Below are positions 1 to 7,543 of a stretch of 22,675 bases of DNA, piece by piece. Source of the stretch: Albimonas sp051747505 (GTDB taxonomy: Bacteria; Pseudomonadota; Alphaproteobacteria; Rhodobacterales; Rhodobacteraceae); NCBI GenBank assembly GCA_051747505.1, contig JBNJGE010000028.1:1-22675 (forward strand), given 5' to 3'. Below the pieces are notes generated by a model, which made no database searches, was not told where the DNA came from, and saw only the letters and a list, made by a program, of their open reading frames with translations. Each line of letters opens with the position of its first letter. Position 1 is the first letter of the stretch. Both the position numbers and the translations under genes were made by a program.

Positions 1-44
1 GCAGCGATGCAAAACCATTCATGCAGCGACCCTCCCAAGGACCG

Positions 45-815
45 CTAATCTCGCCGCTCAACACAGCCAGAGAAACGTGGGGCCACGACCACGCTTACGT
101 TCATCTCGAGGATGTGGACGTGGTGGGTGAGGCGGTCGAGGAGGGCGCCGGTGAGACGCTCCTCGCCGAAGGTGGCCGTCCACTCGTCGAAGGGCAGGTT
201 CGAGGTGATGACGGTTGAGGCGCGCTCGTATCGCTGGCCGATCAGCTCGAAGAGCAGCTCCGCCCCGGTCCTGGAGAGCGGGACGAAGCCGAGCTCGTCG
301 ATGATCAGGAGCTCGTAGCCGGCGAGCTGGCGCTGGAGCCGGAGCAGGCGCTTCTCGTCGCGGGCCTCGATCAGCTCGTGAACGATGGCGGCCGCGGTGG
401 CGAAGCGGGTCTTCACGCCGCGCCGGCAGGCGGCGAGCCCGAGGCCGATGGCGAGGTGGGTCTTGCCGACGCCGGAGGGGCCGAGGGCGACGACGTTCTC
501 GCAGCGTTCGACGAACTCGCACCGGGCGAGGTCGAGCACCAGCCGCTTGTTCAGCGTGGGGATGGCGTCGAACTCGAAGGCGTCGAGGCTCTTGGGAGCG
601 GGGAACTTCGCCGCCTTGATCCGGCGCTCGATCATGCGGGCTTCGCGGTCGAGCAGCTCCAGTTCGACCAGCCGGGCGAGGTAGCGCACGTGGTCGACGT
701 TCTCGGCGGCGCATTGCCGGGCCAGCTTCTCGTGCTCGCGCAGCACGGTCGGCAGCTTGAGCTTGCGCAGGTGGTGGCGCAGCAGGATCTCTGGAGGCTC
801 GGACGCGGCGCTCAT
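45..815 (-). CDS. istB: IS21 transposition helper ATPase IstB
   Basis: IstB is the AAA+ ATPase (DnaA/DnaC-like) that selects target DNA and activates the IstA transposase. The 256-residue product has the IstB N-terminal region (LLRHHLRKLKLPTVLREHE), Walker A GPSGVGKT at 112-119, Walker B LLIIDE at 169-174 and the TSN sensor at 204-206. It is about the usual family length. The ATG at 815 overlaps the istA TGA (ATGA), the usual translationally coupled arrangement. An open frame runs on upstream through istA in another frame, so the ATG at 815 is clearly the true start. Oddity: after HHVHILEMN the usual conserved NGxSYRL-type ending is absent, replaced by about 17 unrelated residues, so the 3' end may be altered. 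Confidence 0.9.
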   Translation of the reverse strand: MSAASEPPEILLRHHLRKLKLPTVLREHEKLARQCAAENVDHVRYLARLVELELLDREARMIERRIKAAKFPAPKSLDAFEFDAIPTLNKRLVLDLARCEFVERCENVVALGPSGVGKTHLAIGLGLAACRRGVKTRFATAAAIVHELIEARDEKRLLRLQRQLAGYELLIIDELGFVPLSRTGAELLFELIGQRYERASTVITSNLPFDEWTATFGEERLTGALLDRLTHHVHILEMNVSVVVAPRFSGCVERRD

Positions 816-2326
816 GACGCGCCGCCGCTGAGGAGGGCCATGTAGCTGGCGGGCGAGGTCCGGCCGACCTCGGCCCTGGGCAGGTAGGGATACACTGCCA
901 GGTCCAGCTTCGGCGGCCGGCGCTCCACCCGGCAGAGCGCGAGGTGCTTCACCGCGTCGTAGCCGATCGCGCCGAGCCTGAGCGCGTCGCACACGGCGCC
1001 GTGCACGGCCTCCATGGGGAAGACCTCCAGCAGGCGCAGCACCTGCACGAACTCCCGCTTGCCCGCCGCGCAGCCGTTGCGCGGGCTCAGCCGCGCCTCC
1101 AGCAGCCGGCGCAGGGTCGCGAACTCGGCCGGCAGCTCCCAGCCCTGGAGCGGCGCGGCCTGGTCGAGCGCGCCGACCTTGCGCTCCAGCAGCGGCAGGT
1201 AGTGCAGCGGATCGAAGACGAAGCCGGCGGAATCGTAGCTGCGGGCATGGCGTGCGATCTCGTCGGCGCCGACCGCGACGATCACCTCGTCGACGTAGCC
1301 CTTCACCACGGCGTCGTGGTGGGCGTAGGCGACGGGGACGGAGTAGTCGACGTTCCGATAGCGCACCAGCGCCTGGCTCGAGACCCGAGCCGGGCGAACG
1401 TCGCAGGCCTCGAACGGCGCCGCCGGCAGGGCGAGGAAGGCCGCCCGGTCGCGCTCCAGCCGCGCGCCGATCGTCGCCTCCGAGCCCCGTAGAACGGCGG
1501 CCTGGCGCGCGCGGCATCGCTCCAGCAGCATCGCGTTCAGCTCCGCGAAGTTGAGCGCCCTCGGCATCGGGACCATGAAGGCGCGCCGGGCGTAGCCGAC
1601 CATGCCCTCCACCTTGCCCTTGTCGTTGCCCTTCCCGGGGCGGCCGAAACGGTCCTCGAAGAGATGATGCGACTGCAGCGCCGCGAACATCCGGCTGCGC
1701 CGGCGCATACCGTCGCCCAGGATCTTCGCCACCGCCAGCACGGTGTTGTCGTAGAGGATCGACAGAGGCACGCCGCCGAAGAACGCGAAAGCCGCGACAT
1801 GCCCGTCGCAGAAGGCCTCCGCCGTCTCGGCCGGATACGCCTTCACGAAGATCGCGTCGCTGTGCGGCAGGTCGATCACGAAGAAGCGGACCTTGCGCTT
1901 CACCCCGCCGATCACCGCCCACGCCTCGCCGAAGTCGGCCTGCGCGTGCCCCGGCGGATGCGCCAGCGGAACGAACGCCTCCTTCAGCGTCCGACGGCGC
2001 GGCCGCACGTAGTCCCGAACCGTCGTGTAGCCGCCGTCGAAGTCACGCTCGTCCCGAAGCCGCTCGAAGATCCGCCGCACCGTGTGGCGCTGCTTGCGCG
2101 GCGCCTCCAGATCCGAGCGCAGGATCTCGTCGATGAAGCCGCAGTGCTTCTCCAGCTTCGGCCGGCGCGCCGGACCCGAGCGCCGATAGCCCGGCGGCCC
2201 GGCATGCTCCAGCATCTTCGCCACCGTGCCGCGGTCGATGCCGAACCGCCGCGCCGCCTCCCGACGGCTCAGCCCGTCCCGGAACACCGCAAGTCGAACC
2301 CGCCCGTAAAGCTCCACCCCGAACAT
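812..2326 (-). CDS. istA: IS21 family transposase IstA
   Basis: IstA is the DDE transposase that cuts and joins the element's ends. The 504-residue product starts with a helix-turn-helix (GLSRREAARRFGIDRGTVAKML, residues about 18-39, interrupted here only for description) and continues into an rve-type integrase core. The expected acidic residues are visible: D131 in QADFGEA, D193 in LYDN and E240 in KGKVEG. A C-terminal beta-barrel-type region follows. The length is normal for the family. A GGGAGG ribosome-binding site lies directly before the ATG at 2326. The frame shows no disruption, so the transposase looks intact. Confidence 0.93.
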   Translation of the reverse strand: MFGVELYGRVRLAVFRDGLSRREAARRFGIDRGTVAKMLEHAGPPGYRRSGPARRPKLEKHCGFIDEILRSDLEAPRKQRHTVRRIFERLRDERDFDGGYTTVRDYVRPRRRTLKEAFVPLAHPPGHAQADFGEAWAVIGGVKRKVRFFVIDLPHSDAIFVKAYPAETAEAFCDGHVAAFAFFGGVPLSILYDNTVLAVAKILGDGMRRRSRMFAALQSHHLFEDRFGRPGKGNDKGKVEGMVGYARRAFMVPMPRALNFAELNAMLLERCRARQAAVLRGSEATIGARLERDRAAFLALPAAPFEACDVRPARVSSQALVRYRNVDYSVPVAYAHHDAVVKGYVDEVIVAVGADEIARHARSYDSAGFVFDPLHYLPLLERKVGALDQAAPLQGWELPAEFATLRRLLEARLSPRNGCAAGKREFVQVLRLLEVFPMEAVHGAVCDALRLGAIGYDAVKHLALCRVERRPPKLDLAVYPYLPRAEVGRTSPASYMALLSGGAS

Positions 2327-2460
2327 CCTCCCGCCTCCGGATCGGCCAGCCGAACCGAAGACATATCCGTGGCGGGATTTGCCACCGCCCGGCGGAGACG
2401 ATCCCCGCCGCCCAGGTGGCCGATTATTCCGGCGCCCTTCTCAGCGCTCACGCTTCTCGA

Positions 2461-2909
2461 GAGGCATGCCGGGCTGGCAGAGGGAGGAGAGCGTGAAGTG
2501 CGACATCACGGCGGCTCCAGGGATGTTCAATACATAACTCTACGGCATCGCCGTGAGTCGAAGCCACAGGACACATCCTTGCAACGGGGGCGGTCAGCGC
2601 GCGTCCGGATCATGACGGAGGAGGCGGGAGGCGTCCTCGCCGATCATGACGGGCAGTGCGGCGGGGTCGATCCGTCGCGCAGGATCCGGCGGACCCGCTC
2701 AATCTCCCCGCCGGCCGCCGGGCCGGAGGTGGTGACGCCAGACCCGATCGCCAGCACGCCCTCCACCGGAACCGCGCCAGCGTTCGCCGACGAGGACGGG
2801 AACGTCCGGGCTGCGCGCCGTCCCCTCCCGGTCAAGGGGCGCGGCTTCCCCTCGAAGCCCGGAAAGCCCGAGACGTCGCGGCTGCCGGTCCTGTGCGCGT
2901 GGAGTCGCT
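2461..2909. other. Non-coding stretch next to the IS element
   Basis: This 450-base stretch between the IS element and the membrane-protein gene has open frames in several directions, as expected at this GC content. None has a ribosome-binding site, domain or membrane pattern that I recognise. It may include the istA-side end of the insertion sequence and old flanking DNA. Nothing else was identified. Confidence 0.4.
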
Positions 2910-3551
2910 TTACCCGAATACGGCGAAGCCCTGGCGCATCCGCCCGACGATGGCGAGGGTCATCATCAGCAGCGCGGCGTCGGATGCGAGGCCCGCCAGG
3001 ATCATGGTTCCGAGCAGGCGCCGCAGGCCGGCGGCGGCTTCGGACATGGCCGGATGGCGCGCGACGGCGTCGACGGCATCCGTCAGGCGGCGCCGCACGA
3101 GCGCGCTCAGGACCCCGGCCGCCGCAAACAGGCCCGCCACGACAGCGCTCGCGACGACCGCCATGCGGGAGATGTGAGCGGCGTCGGCCAGGAGGAGGCT
3201 GGCCAGCACCAGAGCGCCGTTCAGCAGACACAACAGGGACGCGGCCATGCAGACGGCCCGAAACGCGGCCAGCCGGGGTTCCCCGGAGGCGGGACCGCCG
3301 CCCAGGGCCGCCAGCGCCAGCACCGCCGCGACGGCGCCGGCGACAGTCGTCGTCAGACCGATGATCGGCGTGCTGGAGACAGGCAGTCCCGTCTGCGGCA
3401 GCAGGAACCCCGCCGCCACGCCGCCGCCCGCGCCGGCCGCAACGGCAGCGACCGCGCCGGGGCGTCGGGCGAAGGGCAGACGCCACAGGCCGCAGCCTAC
3501 AGCGCCGCCCAGCGCAACGGTCAGGATCAGGGATCCAGGAATGTCAGGCAT
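2910..3551 (-). CDS. Multi-helix membrane protein with a rotary-ATPase c-subunit-like C-terminal hairpin
   Basis: Hypothetical integral membrane protein of 213 residues if started at the ATG at 3551, which has a GGAG-type site about 10 bases upstream. An open frame continues to an ATG at 3761, giving 283 residues, but no clear ribosome-binding site was seen there. Hydrophobic segments lie near residues 5-22, 33-52, 63-84, 98-121, 130-152 and 180-203. The last two, joined by a polar loop with ARHP at 164-167, resemble the helix-loop-helix of F-type ATP synthase subunit c. The second helix begins TMILAGLASDAAL, with D191 aligned to the ion-binding carboxylate of subunit c. The loop is about six residues longer than usual. 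No other ATPase genes are nearby. The frame is supported by the consistent hydrophobic pattern; the function is unknown. Confidence 0.5.
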   Translation of the reverse strand: MPDIPGSLILTVALGGAVGCGLWRLPFARRPGAVAAVAAGAGGGVAAGFLLPQTGLPVSSTPIIGLTTTVAGAVAAVLALAALGGGPASGEPRLAAFRAVCMAASLLCLLNGALVLASLLLADAAHISRMAVVASAVVAGLFAAAGVLSALVRRRLTDAVDAVARHPAMSEAAAGLRRLLGTMILAGLASDAALLMMTLAIVGRMRQGFAVFG

Positions 3552-3981
3552 CGTCGCGTCTCCGCTTCCCGCCGCAACCGGCAGGGCGCCGGGCCGAGCG
3601 CCCGGCGCCGCGTGTCCGTCGTTCCGATCGGCCCGGAACCCGAGCGCCCCGTGAGCGAGCACAGCGCTGATTGTCGTGCCCGCAACCGCAACCGATGTCA
3701 TCACCCCCGTGATCCCGCCGCGCACGCGGCGAGAGCGGTCGGGCCCCGGCGCCCCCGACATGCCGAGGCGGTCGAGCGTCCGGTCCGGGACGCGGAAACC
3801 GCTTTCCCGACGGGACCCCGGCTCCGGCGGCGGAGGCCTGCGCCTCGCGGATAGGTCCTTTGCGTTCCGGATTGCGGGCGGCGGCCTGCCCGGGCGACGT
3901 CAGGGACAGCGCGCGCAGCTCGACGCGTTGGAGCGGCGGCGCTTTGCCGCGCTCCGGCCTTTCGCCTTCAGGAGATCCCGC

Positions 3982-4313
3982 ATGCGTTTTCATGTCCGAC
4001 ATCCGCTCGCCGTCGCCGCGCTCGTCGGCCTCGCCGGCTGCGCCGCCGAGAACGATCCGCCGGTCCAGCCGGCGCCGAGCCAGCCCCCGCGGCCAGCGCG
4101 CCGGCCGTCGGCAGCTCCAGCGACCTGTCGTCGTTCGAGGGCGCGCGCGCCGGTCAGGCCGAGATGGGCATCCAGAATCTCGGCTACGAACCGATCCGGA
4201 GCGAGGGCCTGACGACCTGGTGGTTCAATCGCGAGACCGGCGCCTGCGCGCGGATCACGACCTCGGACGGCCGCTACTCCGACGTGACGATGCTGCCGGC
4301 CGAGGACTGCTGA
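3982..4313 (+). pseudogene. Small lipoprotein, frameshifted in a C tract
   Basis: The ATG at 3982 follows an AGGAG site (3970-3974). It opens a lipoprotein signal peptide with lipobox LAGC (Cys20), then a Pro-rich linker. After the C run at 4084-4088 the initial frame becomes meaningless, while the next frame reads SSDLSSFEGARAGQAEMG, then WWFNRETGACARITTSDG, ending MLPAEDC and TGA at 4313. This second part looks like the C-terminal domain of small exported alphaproteobacterial proteins (GARAGQAE, WW-N, C-R-T-DGRY). One extra C in the tract would restore a single 110-residue lipoprotein. This is either a true frameshift or a sequencing error in the homopolymer. Function unknown. Confidence 0.65.
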
Positions 4314-4330
4314 CCAGGGCGGACCAGGAA

Positions 4331-4351
4331 GGGCGGCCGCACGGGCCGCCC
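4331..4351 (+). terminator. Perfect GC hairpin after the lipoprotein gene
   Basis: GGGCGGCC at 4331-4338 pairs perfectly with GGCCGCCC at 4344-4351 across a 5-base loop, 18 bases after the lipoprotein stop. No T run follows, so it may act as an mRNA 3' stabiliser or a weak terminator. Confidence 0.45.
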
Positions 4352-4844
4352 CGTCCGGCAGGATGCAGCAGGCCGCCTCGCCCCTGGCCGCGGGCTCGGA
4401 TCATCCCCTCCGGCGCAATCCGGTTCGCTTTGCGGACAGTCCCTGCGCCCATCGGATTTCGCCGGCCCTCCGCACGGTGTCTATCCATGCGCGAAGGGCC
4501 GCTCGCTTCGGCCCCGCCAATGCAAGGCGTCCGACACCATGCGAGCGCGTCCTGGCCATGCCCGGCAGCGACGACCGGATCTTCTCGACCCGGCGCGCGC
4601 CGTTCGAGGCGGGAAGCCCGGGCGCGTCCCCGCCTCGCGCAGCTTCGGGGGCCGGAGCAGCCGGATCGCCGTCCGTTCGCGCCCGGCCGTTGCCGCCGCC
4701 CGACGGGACGGTCCGCATCCAACTGGCGCGCCGGCAGGCGCGCCAACGGCTTCCGGGCGCGGCTTCACGCGCAAGTGCGGAATGAACCGGCCGCCACGGG
4801 AAGAACCGGTTTGCTCTTCGATCCGAAACCTGAAGGAACTCCAC
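4352..4844. other. Non-coding stretch between two small exported-protein genes
   Basis: About 490 bases without a gene I can support. Open frames are present on both strands but carry no recognisable domain or start signal. The promoter of the secreted-protein gene at 4845 should lie near its 3' end, but no clear -35/-10 pair was recognised. Confidence 0.4.
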
Positions 4845-5168
4845 ATGTTCTGCAAGACACTCATCGGCCTGGCTGTCGGCGCGCTGCTCGCAAGCGGCGC
4901 CCTCGCCCAGAGCATCACCGCGACCTGCAAGCTCACGAATACTGCGGAGAACGCCACGCTTTACGAAGGCGCCTGCATGGTCACCCAGTCGGAAAGCGGC
5001 AGCAACACGATCTTCGAGGTCAAGATGGGCGACAGCGAGCCCTTCCTGTTCGCCGGTCAGCGCGGCAACGAGAACTGGATGCATGGCGCCGAGGAGGTGA
5101 TCTTCACCGATCTGCCCGCTGGCGGCATCTTCCGCTGGTCGAACTTTGCGCTTGCCGTCGCCGAGTGA
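4845..5168 (+). CDS. Small secreted protein of unknown function
   Basis: The 107-residue product has a clear Sec signal peptide (MFCKTLIGLAVGALLASGALA, cleavage before QSITA). The mature part is about 86 residues, acidic and beta-rich in appearance, with two cysteines (TCKL and GACM) that could form a disulfide in the periplasm. Segments such as MGDSEPFLFAG and LPAGGIFRWSNFA look like a conserved domain, but I cannot name the family. GAAGGA-like site GAAGGA (4833-4838) precedes the ATG at 4845 at a normal distance. A longer open frame begins at 4539, but it lacks signal-peptide logic and its upstream part reads as non-coding. A perfect hairpin follows the gene, so it is probably transcribed alone. 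Confidence 0.75.
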   Translation: MFCKTLIGLAVGALLASGALAQSITATCKLTNTAENATLYEGACMVTQSESGSNTIFEVKMGDSEPFLFAGQRGNENWMHGAEEVIFTDLPAGGIFRWSNFALAVAE

Positions 5169-5203
5169 TCGGGCCGCGGCAGCGACCGTGATGCGACAGG
5201 ACC

Positions 5204-5237
5204 CCGCCGCGCCGGACGCCTGGCGCGGCGGCCCTTT
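5204..5237 (+). terminator. Probable transcription terminator after the secreted-protein gene
   Basis: A 10-bp perfect stem (CCGCCGCGCC at 5204-5213 with GGCGCGGCGG at 5222-5231) has an 8-base loop and is followed by CCCTTT. It lies 35 bases after the stop codon at 5168. The T run is short, so termination may be partial. Confidence 0.6.
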
Positions 5238-5524
5238 CCAGGGCGAGCATGGCGGCCGCGAAGCCGATCGTCTCGCGAAGCGGGTCCGGGCCGAGACGCT
5301 TCCCGACCCGCGGGCGGAGGGTCATCATCGACCCGGTCATTGGGTTCTCCCCGGGTCCGGGCCGGTGCGGCGGAACGCGACATCCAGCCAATCGCCCGGG
5401 GTCGCCCGATATTGGTCGCGCGTCGGTCGTCCCTTGGTGCGCCTGAGCGCCTCCAGTCCTGCGCGTGCAGGCTGAAAGGGAAGCATTGCGGGATCGGTCT
5501 CGAAGCCCAGCGCAGATCCGTCGA
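5238..5524. other. Stretch without a supported gene
   Basis: No gene is supported here. A short minus-strand frame (5337-5486, 49 codons) has plausible amino-acid composition (RPTRDQYRATPGDWLDVAF) and stops at an ATGA, but no ribosome-binding site or domain was recognised. Confidence 0.3.
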
Positions 5525-5782
5525 TCAGCGGATCGAGGCCCGGGCCGCGCCGCGGGTCGGTCGCTTCATGGAAGCGGAGAGCGGACGGAAGGCCGATCGG
5601 CCGGAGCTCGCGAAGGCGTTGCGCCCGGCGAAGGCGGTCACCACCGCGGCGAGGTATTCGTCGGCGTCGAGGCTGCCCTCGGCGTTCGCATCGGCCTCGG
5701 CGAAGCCGTCGGCCGGCTCGTCGGCGGCCACCGCTCCGGCGACCGGGATCGCCGCCGCAAGGGCCGGCGCAAGGGGTCTTAC
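5525..5782 (-). pseudogene. EF-hand (calsymin-like) exported protein remnant
   Basis: The frame encodes one good EF-hand loop, DANAEGSLDADE, with the calcium ligands at positions 1, 3, 5 and 12 and Gly at 6. It is preceded by FAEA and followed by YLAAV, as in the flanking helices. Upstream, in frame, is a short signal-peptide-like stretch (RPLAPALAAAIPVAGAVA then ADEP). It begins at codon GTA (5782), with an AAAGGA sequence about 12 bases before it, and no ATG, GTG or TTG is found there. The only in-frame start is a GTG at 5731, inside the would-be signal peptide end. After the EF-hand the sequence loses family resemblance. I read it as a decayed calcium-binding protein gene; a short cytosolic protein from 5731 is the alternative. 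Confidence 0.35.
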
Positions 5783-5905
5783 GCTATTCGGGCGTCCTTT
5801 CGTCGCTCAGGGCGGCGTCGGGACTGCGGTCCGTCCGGGCGCTCGACCGGCCGGTTTTTCCCGTCCGCCCCTTTCCGTGGCGGAATGCGCTTCTAGGTCT
5901 CGTAC

Positions 5906-6472
5906 ATGATCGACGAGGCTGCGCCCGCCGCGGCGCGCGGGAGAAGAATGCGAATGCCGCGAGACCACGGGCGCCCATTGCGCGGCCGGGCTGAAAGGCC
6001 GACAGGCCGGCGCCAGGCCCTGTCGGAAGCCTTCCGTCGGGACTACCCCGCATACCAGTACAGATACGTAGAGTTCTTCCTCGAGCATCTCACCGACCTC
6101 AGCCGCACCTTCGGCGGCGATCTTGAGCAGATGATGGTGCTCGCGCTCCTCGGCCAGATCCGCCTGCGCGCCCGGCGCGGGGCCGCAGAGGCCGGCCGGG
6201 ACTGGCGGTCGCTGCCGGCGTGCCGGACCGGCACCACGGCCTCGCGGCTCGCCGACGTGTCCGGCATCCCCCGCGAGACGGTGCGCCGCAAGCTGCGCGC
6301 GCTCGAGGCGAAGGGCTGGGTCGCACGCAACGAGGGCGGGTTGTGGAGCATCGCCTCGGACCCCGACGGGCAGGACTCGCAGGTCCGCCGCGACCTCGCG
6401 GACCTGGACGAAAGAGCGTTGCAGCGGGTCGCGCGGCTGGTCGCGGACCTCGACAGGATGGCGGAGGGCTGA
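5906..6472 (+). CDS. Winged helix-turn-helix transcriptional regulator
   Basis: The 188-residue product carries a winged-helix DNA-binding domain near residues 109-149: TTASRLADVSGIPRETVRRKLRALEAKGW, followed by the wing VARNEGGLWSI (described in two parts). This is the pattern of MarR-like or small HTH regulators, in which the recognition helix follows SGIPRETV. An N-terminal helical region (AYQYRYVEFFLEHLTDLSR) may mediate dimerisation, and the C-terminus is a probable coiled helix. The start is uncertain. The ATG at 5906 has only a weak AGG site; ATGs at 5948 and 5954 follow GGGAGAAG, and 5954 has the better spacing. It lies about 280 bases upstream of the hdhA cluster in the same direction, so it may regulate that cluster. 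The ligand is unknown. Confidence 0.75.
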   Translation: MIDEAAPAAARGRRMRMPRDHGRPLRGRAERPTGRRQALSEAFRRDYPAYQYRYVEFFLEHLTDLSRTFGGDLEQMMVLALLGQIRLRARRGAAEAGRDWRSLPACRTGTTASRLADVSGIPRETVRRKLRALEAKGWVARNEGGLWSIASDPDGQDSQVRRDLADLDERALQRVARLVADLDRMAEG

Positions 6473-6748
6473 CCGCCCGGGCAGGCCAAGGCGTCGTTGT
6501 GCGGGACCCTGCGCCTCTCCCCGGCCGGACGTCCCGGCGGGAGCGCAGACAAGCCCGGCTGATCCCGTCTCCTGCATGCGGTCCGCTTCCGGCGCCTGAT
6601 CCCGCTTCCATCCCCGGCATGCTCCCGGACCCGCGCGCCGCTCTCAATGAGGGGGGCGCCCATTCTGAGCGGTCGGCGCCTTCCGGGCCGCGAGCCGGGC
6701 CGACTAGACCTGAGGGCGAGCCTCCCGGATCGCGAAAGAGGACGCCCC

Positions 6749-7516
6749 ATGTTCGACCCTTCCCAGTTCCGCCTCGACGGGGCCGTTGCGCTGGTCACCG
6801 GCGGGGGCGCCGGCATCGGTCGCGCCATCGCCGCGACCTTCGCCGGCGCCGGCGCCGCGGTGGTCGTGAGCGACCTCAAGGCCGAGACCGCCGAGGCCGC
6901 CGCCGCCGGTATAGAGGCCGAGGGCGGCCGCGCCGTGGGCGTGGCCTGCAACGTCACCGACGAGACCGATCGCGAGGCCGCCCTGCGCGCCGCCGTCGAC
7001 CGCTTCGGCGGCCTGAGCATCCTGGTCAACAACGCCGGGGGCGGCGGGCCCAGGCCCTTCGACATGCCCATGGATGACTTCCACTGGGCCTACGAGCTGA
7101 ACGTGTTCTCGGTCTTCCGCTTCTGCCAGCTCGCCGCGCCGCACATGGAGGCGGCCGGGGGCGGGGCGATCCTCAACATCTCCTCGATGGCGGGCGAGAA
7201 CCGCAACCGGCGCATGGCCTCCTACGGCTCCTCCAAGGCGGCGGAGAACCACCTGACGCGCAACATCGCCCACGACCTCGGGCCCATGAACATCCGGGTC
7301 AACGGCATCGCGCCGGGCGCCACGCGCACCGCCGCCCTGCAGAGCGTGCTCACCCCCGAGATCGAGGCGACGATGCTCAGGCGCACGCCCATCAAGCGGC
7401 TGGGCGAGGCGCAGGACATGGCCAACGCCGCGCTCTTCCTCTGCTCCCCGGCCGCGTCCTGGATCAGCGGCCAGATCCTCACCGTCTCGGGCGGCGGGGT
7501 GCAGGAGCTGGACTGA
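6749..7516 (+). CDS. hdhA: 7-alpha-hydroxysteroid dehydrogenase (HdhA-like SDR)
   Basis: A classical short-chain dehydrogenase of 255 residues, exactly the length of E. coli HdhA, which oxidises the 7-alpha-hydroxyl of bile acids with NAD. The match to E. coli HdhA, from memory, covers the whole protein. Shared blocks include NNAGGGGPRPFDMP, the YELNVFS helix, NIRVNGIAPGA, ALFLCSPAASW and the terminal SGQILTVSGGGVQEL. The cofactor motif TGGGAGIG is at 17-24. D42 after the second strand favours NAD over NADP. The catalytic residues fall at S146, Y159 and K163, the same numbers as in E. coli. AGAGGA (6737-6742) sits 6 bases before the ATG at 6749. It is the first gene of a same-strand cluster. 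The true substrate here could be another hydroxysteroid or secondary alcohol. Confidence 0.88.
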   Translation: MFDPSQFRLDGAVALVTGGGAGIGRAIAATFAGAGAAVVVSDLKAETAEAAAAGIEAEGGRAVGVACNVTDETDREAALRAAVDRFGGLSILVNNAGGGGPRPFDMPMDDFHWAYELNVFSVFRFCQLAAPHMEAAGGGAILNISSMAGENRNRRMASYGSSKAAENHLTRNIAHDLGPMNIRVNGIAPGATRTAALQSVLTPEIEATMLRRTPIKRLGEAQDMANAALFLCSPAASWISGQILTVSGGGVQELD

Positions 7517-7543
7517 CGCCGCCTTCAGGACAGGACGACCCCA

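Larger units (their letters stand above)
1..2460 (-). mobile_element. IS21-family insertion sequence (istA-istB), ends not resolved
   Basis: The two-gene istA/istB arrangement on the minus strand, with the istA stop overlapping the istB start by 4 bp, defines the IS21 family. I could not find a convincing pair of terminal inverted repeats. The istA-side end probably lies shortly upstream of istA, roughly 2440-2520. The istB-side end is either within the first ~45 bases or beyond the window. A short direct repeat (GCAGCGA at 1-7 and again at 24-30) lies beyond istB and could belong to the multiple terminal repeats usual for IS21 elements, but no inverted copy was seen near istA. The coordinates given are therefore approximate. 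Confidence 0.8.

Noticed and set aside
1664..3364. A 566-codon plus-strand open frame opposite istA and beyond
   Set aside because: It is antisense to the transposase gene, with no domain and no ribosome-binding site.
5337..5486. A 49-codon minus-strand frame ending at an ATGA overlap with a further frame (5104-5340)
   Set aside because: The composition is plausible, but there is no ribosome-binding site or recognised domain. The follow-on frame runs through the terminator hairpin and the secreted-protein gene.
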